The position numbers and the translations under genes were made by a program. Below are positions 40,775-48,143 of a stretch of 64,000 nt of DNA, piece by piece (position 1 is the stretch's first letter; every line of letters begins with the position of its first letter). Source of the stretch: Oscillospiraceae bacterium (GTDB lineage Bacteria > Bacillota > Clostridia > UBA1212 > UBA1255). Below the pieces are notes generated by a model. That model was not told the origin of the DNA, did not search any database, and was given only the letters and a program-made list of their open reading frames with translations. Where the stretch lies: positions 101,402 to 165,401 of the forward strand of contig SVJB01000003.1 in NCBI GenBank assembly GCA_015069185.1. Direction: 5' to 3'.

Positions 40775-42229
40775 ATGAAAATATCGACTAAAAAAATAAT
40801 TGCATTACTTATAGCTTGCATGATGACAGTTATTATGTTTTCTGCTTTGACAACATCAGCTTCTGAGGGAAATACAAACTATGAGGATATATATAATAAA
40901 AATCCTCAGCTTATGTATAATTTTGACCATGCTACAGTTGACAATGGTGATATTAATCTGCAAATGTGGAGAGATGTACCTTATCAGGTTGGAGTTCAAT
41001 TAGATAAGGCGTTAAATGAAAACTATAAGATGTCAGGTAAGATAAAGGTAAACGATGTTATAGCAACAGGAGATAATGACATATCAATTTGGAATTGTAT
41101 TAGAATTGTTGTAGGTCGCAAATCAGATAATGAATATGTTACAGTATCCATATATCGTAAGGTTGGTGTACAGATTGTAACATTTAATAATGGTGCTCTT
41201 GCCGGAGTAGGACCGATTATTCCACTCCCGGAGGGTACAGAGTTTGTAAATGGAGCAGAGATGTCTTTTGAAGTAGAGAAACAGGGCACAAAGTTATCAT
41301 TTACATTAAATGGTACAAAGGTTATTGATTATACTTTATCAGAAAGTGATAATTTATCTGACGCATCAAATAATATAATTGCATTCCAGTCAACTAACGT
41401 AGATTATACTGTGTCAAATATTAAAGTTTTAGTGGAGAAAGAAGTTGAGTCAGAAGATAAGCATACTGAATTTGTAGATATTTACGACAAGACAAATCCT
41501 CAACTCATGTATAATTTTGACCATGCTACAGTTGACAATGGTGATATTAATCTGCAAATGTGGAGAGATGTTCCTTACCAGGTTGGAGTTCAGTTGAGTG
41601 AGACACTAACTGAAAATTATAAATTATCAGGAAATATACATGTAAATGATGTTATAGCAACTGCAGATGATGATATATCAATTTGGAACTGTATTAGAAT
41701 TCTTGCAGGACGTAAATCGGATAGTCAGTATGTTACAGTATCAATATACCGTAAAGTTGGTGTGCAGATAGTAACTTTTAATAATGGTGCACTTGCCGGT
41801 GTAGGTCCGATTATCCCACTTCCGGAGGGAACAGAATTTGTTAATGGCGCAGACATGTCTTTTGAAATAGAGAGACAGGGAAGCAAACTGATTTTTACAT
41901 TAAATGGCACAAAACTTATTGACTATGTATTGTCAGAAAGTGAAGATTTTAATGATGCGTCAAATAACAATATAATTGCATTCCAGTCAACCAACGCAGA
42001 CTATACAGTATCAGATATTAAAGTTTTAGTGGAGAAGGAAGTTGTTGCTCCGCCGACACAAGAACCTACACAGGAGCCCACACAGGAGCCTACACAAGAA
42101 CCTACACAGAAGCCGGATAATCCGAATACAGGAGACAGTATGATGGATTTATTTATATACATATCTATGGCAGCTTGTGTATTAACAGGAATAATGTATT
42201 TTGCAAGAAAGGAAAAGACTAATGGCTGA
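40775..42229 (+). CDS. Cell-wall-anchored protein with two tandem jelly-roll-like domains, TQEP repeats and NPNTG sorting signal
   Basis: Signal peptide, two 198-aa repeats (NPQLMYNFDHATVDNGDINLQMWRDVPYQVGVQL), TQEPTQEPTQEPTQEPTQKPDNPNTGD-TM-RKEKTNG. Confidence 0.7.
   Translation: MKISTKKIIALLIACMMTVIMFSALTTSASEGNTNYEDIYNKNPQLMYNFDHATVDNGDINLQMWRDVPYQVGVQLDKALNENYKMSGKIKVNDVIATGDNDISIWNCIRIVVGRKSDNEYVTVSIYRKVGVQIVTFNNGALAGVGPIIPLPEGTEFVNGAEMSFEVEKQGTKLSFTLNGTKVIDYTLSESDNLSDASNNIIAFQSTNVDYTVSNIKVLVEKEVESEDKHTEFVDIYDKTNPQLMYNFDHATVDNGDINLQMWRDVPYQVGVQLSETLTENYKLSGNIHVNDVIATADDDISIWNCIRILAGRKSDSQYVTVSIYRKVGVQIVTFNNGALAGVGPIIPLPEGTEFVNGADMSFEIERQGSKLIFTLNGTKLIDYVLSESEDFNDASNNNIIAFQSTNADYTVSDIKVLVEKEVVAPPTQEPTQEPTQEPTQEPTQKPDNPNTGDSMMDLFIYISMAACVLTGIMYFARKEKTNG
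40913..40977 (+). repeat. Copy 1 of exact 65-bp intragenic repeat
   Basis: atgtataattttgaccatgctacagttgacaatggtgatattaatctgcaaatgtggagagatgt. Confidence 0.9.
41507..41571 (+). repeat. Copy 2 of exact 65-bp intragenic repeat (594-bp offset = 198 codons)
   Basis: Identical to 40913-40977. Confidence 0.9.
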
Positions 42230-43724
42230 GATTTATAATCTGTCGATGATACCCAAGGTTCAGTTCCCCGATATCAAGCAAGAAGATTTTGAAGATGCTT
42301 TTCAGGTTATGCAAGAAGCCTATGTGGTTGCATCTGAGGATGCTCCGGTATATAGCTTTACGCATCCGTTCTGCGGCCCGGGTGGAGAATACGGAGCATG
42401 TTGGTGGCAGCTTGACACATCGCTTGCTTTATGCGGCGCTAAATGGGTAAATCATAAGTTTGCAGAGAATGTGCTTCGTGGATTTACTACTGTACAGAGA
42501 GAAAAGGGGCGTATACCCCTTCATGGACCGGACGTACTTCTTGATCCGGAGCATAAGTGCAGCTCAGTGCCTAAATTGTTCCAAGCAGCTTACGAGGTGT
42601 TAGAGAGAACGCATGATAACGCTTTGCTTGATGAAATATATCCTTTACTTAAAGGCTATATTGATTGGTGGCTATCAGACAGAATAGAAGAAAAGACAGG
42701 CTTAATCTATGCGATAGTGGAGGAATATCTCCCCGGACGCAATGTACCCTTGTGCTCGCTCGAGACTAATATTGAGGTTGTTGTCGGATGCAAGGTTGTA
42801 TCTAAATTGGCTCGCCGCCTTGGTAAGATCGAAGAGGCAGAGTATTATAAGGCAAAGATGCTTCATCATTCAAACCTTATCAGAACACTTCTGTGGGATG
42901 ATGAAAAGAAGATATTTATGTCTTATGACCCTCTTACTGGTGCTTTTGAAGGAAAGATTTATTCTACTATATTTGATGTAATGAAAAACGGTGTAGCGTC
43001 AGATGAACAAATTGATTATTTACTTTCATATTTGACTGATGATAGTCTATTCCAGTGGAATACAGTTTGCTTGACTACGGCTGCGAAGACAGACAAATGC
43101 TATAACGAGACTCCCGGCCGTTATGCTGCATGTCAGTGGGAAGGTAGTATCTGGTCAATGCGTAACTATACTGTTATTGAAGGTCTGGACGATATAGGAA
43201 GATTTGATTTATCTGCTTACTTGTCATGGAAGACTGTTACGTTATTTAGCGGTAACTTTGCAGAGTTCTTAAATCCTCCTGATGGTAGCGGACATGGAGT
43301 AAAGCGCTATGTATGGACTGCTTCACAATATGTTCAGATTTTAATTGAACGTATTTTCGGTATAAGATACAGCAATTATTTAGGTTCTGTAAGTATTATG
43401 CCGAATATCCCGCCTATATGTTATGGCAAGAAACTTTCTTTGTGCGATTTGTTGCTCCCGGGTGGAGCGCGTATGGATGTAGATATTACCTCTACGATAG
43501 ATGGCTCGGAAATTACAATTAAATATAATATTACTCCTGGTGATATTAAGGATAATAAGAAACTGGTTGTTGCACTGCCATCATATGGAAACAGTTACAA
43601 GGCAGTTAGCTGTGATTATGAGGTGTGCAAACATAATCGTGGTAATATCTGTCAAACAGAATCCTTGATTACTTTGATCCCCGGTGAGAAAACAATAAGT
43701 GGAGAGGTCAAGTTTGTGAAATAA
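42222..43724 (+). CDS. Cytoplasmic six-hairpin (MGH1/GH63-like) glycosidase, paralog C (no signal peptide)
   Basis: HPFCGPGGEYGACWWQLDTSLALCGAKWVNHKFAENVLRGF...PGRYAACQWEGSIWSMRNYTVIEGLDDIGRFDL; starts MAEIYNLSMIPKV; overlaps upstream gene by 8 nt. Confidence 0.75.
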   Translation: MAEIYNLSMIPKVQFPDIKQEDFEDAFQVMQEAYVVASEDAPVYSFTHPFCGPGGEYGACWWQLDTSLALCGAKWVNHKFAENVLRGFTTVQREKGRIPLHGPDVLLDPEHKCSSVPKLFQAAYEVLERTHDNALLDEIYPLLKGYIDWWLSDRIEEKTGLIYAIVEEYLPGRNVPLCSLETNIEVVVGCKVVSKLARRLGKIEEAEYYKAKMLHHSNLIRTLLWDDEKKIFMSYDPLTGAFEGKIYSTIFDVMKNGVASDEQIDYLLSYLTDDSLFQWNTVCLTTAAKTDKCYNETPGRYAACQWEGSIWSMRNYTVIEGLDDIGRFDLSAYLSWKTVTLFSGNFAEFLNPPDGSGHGVKRYVWTASQYVQILIERIFGIRYSNYLGSVSIMPNIPPICYGKKLSLCDLLLPGGARMDVDITSTIDGSEITIKYNITPGDIKDNKKLVVALPSYGNSYKAVSCDYEVCKHNRGNICQTESLITLIPGEKTISGEVKFVK

Positions 43725-43851
43725 AACAAATAGCATGAAAAAACTTCGGATATTCTTAAATTCTGAAGTAATATAGTGATGGTAAACAAAAAAAAGTGTC
43801 TACCATCACTTTTTTTAGTATAATCAATAGAAGATATATACTACGAAAGTG

Positions 43852-43880
43852 TTGACACAAAATAGCTTGTAATGTACCAT
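43852..43880 (+). promoter_or_regulatory. Sigma-A type promoter for the Fe-ADH gene
   Basis: TTGACA-17-TACCAT; near-identical to 45490-45518. Confidence 0.7.
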
Positions 43881-43919
43881 CATGAAGTATCAAATATGCA
43901 ATAGGAGACTTTTCTTAAA

Positions 43920-45086
43920 ATGAATAGCTTTATTTATGATATCCCTGTTAAGGTATATTTTGGTGAAAATCAGCTGTGCCACTTAGGTGAAGAGCTTAAG
44001 AAATATGGAAAGCGAGTTTTGCTTGTTTATGGCGGAGGCTCCATTAAACAGTCGGGCTTATATGATGCAGTTATTGCTGAAATAGAGAAAACAGGACTTG
44101 AGCATTTTGAGCTCTCAGGTATTATGCCAAATCCACGTATTGATTCTGTCCGTGCGGGTGCAGATATTTGCAAGGAAAAGAACATGGATGTGGTTGTTGC
44201 AGTAGGGGGAGGCTCTACTATTGATGCTGCAAAATGGATAGCGGCTGGTGCCTGCGTCAGCCATGATCCGTGGGAGTTCTTTTCACAGGGAGCTACTGTG
44301 AAGCAAGCTTTACCTGTAATTACAGTCCTGACAATGGCTGCTACCGGGTCCGAAATGAATTGCTGCGGTGTTATAAGTAATCGACAGACGGGGGATAAGA
44401 TTGACCGTATGGAGCCACCGCTGCTGCCAAAAGCTTCTTTTCTGGATCCGACGGTGACGTATTCGGTAGATCGTTACCAGACTGCCTGTGGTAGCGCGGA
44501 TATATTAAGCCATATTATTGAAGTGTATTTTACGCCGGAAGAAGACCTGTATATGCTTGACTGCTTCATGGAGGGCATGATGAAGACTGTTATCAAGTAT
44601 ACTCCCATTGCCATAGCTGAACCTGAAAATTATGAAGCACGAGCTAACCTGATGTGGACATCATCATGGGCAATCAACGGATTTATAGAAGGCGGCAAGC
44701 AGCATGCCTGGAGTTGCCATCCCATGGAGCACGAACTGTCGGCTCTTTATGATATTACACACGGTCTGGGTCTGGCAATTCTTACTCCAAGATGGCTTGA
44801 ATATTGTCTTGATGAATCAAATGTATCTAAATATGTTCAGTTCGGTGTTAATGTGTTTGATATTGATCCTGCCCTAGATCCTATGGAGATTGCAAAAAAT
44901 AGTATTGATATGCTATCGGACTTCCTTTTTAATACTTTGGGGCTGGATAACACATTCACAAAGATTGGTATCAAGAAAGATGATTTCCCGATTATGGCTG
45001 CGAAAGCATGTATGAACGGAGTCTTGCCTGGCTTTAAGCCTCTTGCAGCAAATGATATAAAGAAAATATACGAAATGTGTATTTGA
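43920..45086 (+). CDS. Iron-containing alcohol dehydrogenase (butanol dehydrogenase-like)
   Basis: VVVAVGGGSTIDAAKWIAAGA; MAATGSEMN; ADILSHIIEVYF; HPMEHELSALYDITHGLGLAIL. Confidence 0.93.
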   Translation: MNSFIYDIPVKVYFGENQLCHLGEELKKYGKRVLLVYGGGSIKQSGLYDAVIAEIEKTGLEHFELSGIMPNPRIDSVRAGADICKEKNMDVVVAVGGGSTIDAAKWIAAGACVSHDPWEFFSQGATVKQALPVITVLTMAATGSEMNCCGVISNRQTGDKIDRMEPPLLPKASFLDPTVTYSVDRYQTACGSADILSHIIEVYFTPEEDLYMLDCFMEGMMKTVIKYTPIAIAEPENYEARANLMWTSSWAINGFIEGGKQHAWSCHPMEHELSALYDITHGLGLAILTPRWLEYCLDESNVSKYVQFGVNVFDIDPALDPMEIAKNSIDMLSDFLFNTLGLDNTFTKIGIKKDDFPIMAAKACMNGVLPGFKPLAANDIKKIYEMCI

Positions 45087-45097
45087 TTTTTACCTGT

Positions 45098-45134
45098 AAA
45101 AACAGGCGGCAAGATTTTCTTACCGCCTGTTTAA
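45098..45134. terminator. Bidirectional terminator between convergent adh and lipoprotein genes
   Basis: aaacaggcgg...ccgcctgttt perfect 10-bp stem with flanking A/T. Confidence 0.75.
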
Positions 45135-45150
45135 ATATGTACACTAAAGT

Positions 45151-45405
45151 TTATTCGTCGATTTCTATGCTGTAAATACCATAACCTTTATCGTTTCGGA
45201 CAAGCTCTATTTCCATTTCTATTTCCTTGTCTCCTATTTTTACATCCATTTCTTGGGTGTATGAGGAACCTCCTATATTACTACTATAATAAGTGGAGGA
45301 GAAGCCTGTGGCCTCGTCTCTTTTAATAGCGTTTTTGCAACCTACCGTAAACAGCATTACAAATATTAAGATGAAAAGTGGGATTGTTTTTATGATTCTG
45401 CGCAT
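45151..45405 (-). CDS. Small putative lipoprotein
   Basis: MRRIIKTIPLFILIFVMLFTVGCKN signal with lipobox (FTVGC), 84 aa. Confidence 0.7.
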   Translation of the reverse strand: MRRIIKTIPLFILIFVMLFTVGCKNAIKRDEATGFSSTYYSSNIGGSSYTQEMDVKIGDKEIEMEIELVRNDKGYGIYSIEIDE

Positions 45406-45489
45406 AATTGCACCTCTTGTAATTTGTCATATTCATAATACCATAGAATATATAAAAATGAAATGCTAGTGTTATTTTCAATAAAAATG

Positions 45490-45518
45490 TTGACACAAAA
45501 TACCAGGTAATGTACTAT
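45490..45518 (+). promoter_or_regulatory. Sigma-A type promoter for the acyltransferase operon
   Basis: TTGACA-17-TACTAT. Confidence 0.75.
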
Positions 45519-45565
45519 TTAATCTGCATTTTGTATAAAACGGACTCTACGGAAAGGCTTTTCAC

Positions 45566-46390
45566 ATGTATTATCGCCATAATCTTGAATATACATATCC
45601 GGATCGCAGCGACCAGCATATGTTGGTCCTTGAGCGTACACGTAAGCTACAATTAGATGAGAATTACGAATATATGCCTTCCGGTACTCTGTTTAAAATA
45701 AAGCGAGCACTCGTTGCTTTTGTGCTACATCTTATTGTGTTTCCGATAACACATTTGACACATGGCCTTCGTATATATGGGCGCAAGAATTTAAAAAAAC
45801 ACAAAAAAGAGCTTAGAAATGGTGCGGTTACTATTTCTAACCATGTATTTATGTGGGATTATCTTTGTGTGCTTAAAGCTATAAGACCACATATTTCATA
45901 TTTTCCTGCCTGGAAACCTAATCTGGAGAGTGGATATCAAGGGGCCATGCGTATTCTTGGTGCGATGCCAATTCCCGAAGGAGATATGCATGCTACCAGG
46001 GCATTTAAACGTGATTTGGATAAGGTGGTAGCCGAAGGTAAATGGCTGCATGTGTTTCCGGAAGGTGCTCTGTGGTATTTTTATCCGGATATTCGTCCTT
46101 TGAAAATCACTGCTTTTAAGTATGCTGTAAAATATGACAAGCCGTTGATTCCCATATCAATGTCGTTTCGTCCGCGTAAGGGACTTTTTAAGCTGTTTGG
46201 TAAGGGACCGTTAGTTGATTTACATATTGCAGAGCCTATTTACGCTGATAAATCTTTGCACCCCTGTGGTCAGGCAGAGGAGCTTCGGAGTAGAGCTTAC
46301 CGGATTATGCAGGAAATGAATGATATACATCCAGGAGATCCGACCTATAACGAAGACCAGAATATTGACAATTATCGTAAAACCATGTAG
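45566..46390 (+). CDS. 1-acyl-sn-glycerol-3-phosphate acyltransferase (PlsC-like)
   Basis: NHVFMWDY (HX4D) and VFPEGALWYF motifs. Confidence 0.85.
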   Translation: MYYRHNLEYTYPDRSDQHMLVLERTRKLQLDENYEYMPSGTLFKIKRALVAFVLHLIVFPITHLTHGLRIYGRKNLKKHKKELRNGAVTISNHVFMWDYLCVLKAIRPHISYFPAWKPNLESGYQGAMRILGAMPIPEGDMHATRAFKRDLDKVVAEGKWLHVFPEGALWYFYPDIRPLKITAFKYAVKYDKPLIPISMSFRPRKGLFKLFGKGPLVDLHIAEPIYADKSLHPCGQAEELRSRAYRIMQEMNDIHPGDPTYNEDQNIDNYRKTM

Positions 46391-46404
46391 TAAGGTTTAG
46401 TAAA

Positions 46405-47157
46405 GTGATGAGTAAGATAAAAAATTTCTTAATAAAAGAAAAAAAAGAAACATCGATTTTGCTGAGAAATATACCGGCGACAGTTATGACTTTGTTTGTT
46501 ATAAGTGTTGTTTGTATGAATTTGCTCGCAAACAAAACTTTGCTGCAGCTTGATTGGATCGCCTTAGATGGCGGTATTCTGGTGTCGTGGCTTTCTTTTA
46601 TGTGTATGGATATTATAACAAAACATTTTGGAGCCAAGGCATCAAATCGTATATCTGTTCTTGCTGCTGCAATAAATTTACTTACTTGTCTGATTTTCTT
46701 TATTGCCAGCGTTATTCCATCGAATGCTGATGATTACAGCGCTTTTGATGGTATTTTCGGCGGTACCTGGTTTATTTTACTAGGCAGTACTATTGCATTT
46801 CTTGCTTCTGCGATTATAAACAATATGCTTAATTTTATGATCGGAAAGATGTTTGTTAAGAATCCCGACGGAAAACTTGCGTATGCTATGAGATCGTATA
46901 TTTCTACATTTATAGGACAGTTTCTTGATAATTTTATTTTTTCAATAATTGTATTTGTAGGCTTTGCACCTGTGTTTTGGGACGGTTTTCACTGGACAGT
47001 CTTACAATGTGCGATGTGCGCTCTGACCGGAGCTGTGGCAGAGTTGATAATGGAAATTGTCTTTTCACCGATAGGATATCGTATTACATCTAAATGGAGG
47101 GAAAACTCTATAGGCAAAGAGTATTTAGATTTTATCAAAGGAGAATCGGATAAATGA
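46405..47157 (+). CDS. VUT family (YhhQ-like) membrane transporter
   Basis: ILVSWLSFMCMDIITKHFGAKASNRISVLAA and overall TM pattern. Confidence 0.75.
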   Translation: MMSKIKNFLIKEKKETSILLRNIPATVMTLFVISVVCMNLLANKTLLQLDWIALDGGILVSWLSFMCMDIITKHFGAKASNRISVLAAAINLLTCLIFFIASVIPSNADDYSAFDGIFGGTWFILLGSTIAFLASAIINNMLNFMIGKMFVKNPDGKLAYAMRSYISTFIGQFLDNFIFSIIVFVGFAPVFWDGFHWTVLQCAMCALTGAVAELIMEIVFSPIGYRITSKWRENSIGKEYLDFIKGESDK

Positions 47158-47807
47158 AAGTGTTGATTACAGGTACATCTCAAGGTATTGGTAAGGCAAT
47201 TGCGCAGCTGTTTATAAGCAATGGTCATAATGTTATAGGAATTGACAGACAGGAAAGCAGCATTGATAGTATGCAATATACTCACTATGTGTGCGATGTG
47301 AGAGATAAGGATTTGCTGCCCGATATAGATGATGTTGAGATTCTTATTAATAATGCCGGCACTCAAAATGAAGACGATATTGATATTAACCTGAAGGGAC
47401 TTATCGGTATTACGGAAAAATATGGTATTCAACCTGCTATTAAGTCCATTCTAAATATTGGCTCGGCTAGTGGCCATACCGGTGCAGAGTTCCCGGAGTA
47501 TTGTGCCAGCAAAGGCGGCGTGCTTGCTTATACTAAGAATGTAGCAATGAGAGTTGCTCCCTACGGCGCAACATGTAACAGCCTGGATCCAGGTGGTGTT
47601 ATCACGCCTCTTAATGACTGTGTTATGAATGATCCTGTTCTCTGGGCCCGAATTATGGATGAGACACCGCTTAGAAGGTGGGCTACTTGCGAAGAGATAG
47701 CGCAGTGGGTGTATTTCCTTACAGTAACTAATACTTTCTGCACAGGGCAGAATATTCTCGTGGACGGCGGTGAGTCTATTAACTACAATTTTATTTGGAA
47801 AGAGTAG
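47154..47807 (+). CDS. SDR-family oxidoreductase
   Basis: TGTSQGIGKAIAQLF; LINNAG; EYCASKGGVLAYTKNVAM; FCTGQNILVDGG. Confidence 0.9.
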   Translation: MKVLITGTSQGIGKAIAQLFISNGHNVIGIDRQESSIDSMQYTHYVCDVRDKDLLPDIDDVEILINNAGTQNEDDIDINLKGLIGITEKYGIQPAIKSILNIGSASGHTGAEFPEYCASKGGVLAYTKNVAMRVAPYGATCNSLDPGGVITPLNDCVMNDPVLWARIMDETPLRRWATCEEIAQWVYFLTVTNTFCTGQNILVDGGESINYNFIWKE

Positions 47808-47897
47808 TAGTGGCTTGTTTGCCGCCCGGTGTTAGTGGAAATTGTGAAAAGTACCAAAACTTATTAGTTTGTTAAACTCGGTGCATCGATATCCTCA

Positions 47898-48020
47898 GTT
47901 TTTTTAAATAAAAGGGGCCATATACTACAAAAACTATAGTGTTTTTTTAATAAAAGGAGCCATATACTACAAAAACTATAGTGTTTTTTGAATAAAAGAG
48001 GCGTCTAACTATAAAATTAT
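47898..48020. repeat. About 2.9 copies of a 42-43 bp tandem repeat upstream of mutL
   Basis: gtttttttaataaaaggagccatatactacaaaaactatagt at 47898-47940 (43 bp), 47941-47982 (42 bp), diverged third from 47983. Confidence 0.85.
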
Positions 48021-48143
48021 CCGATACAACTAATAACAATTTTACATTATCATCTTTCTTATACCGTCCTTGACAACCCTGCCACGAGTCATTAAAATAA
48101 TCAGGTACGACTACGTTTTTGCGGATAACAAGGTGACTAATAT

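Noticed and set aside
48062-48076. accgtccttgacaa near mutL also occurs at the transposase end (about 63900), suggesting an IS remnant
   Set aside because: A 14-nt match is expected by chance several times in a 64-kb window; no other similarity found around it.
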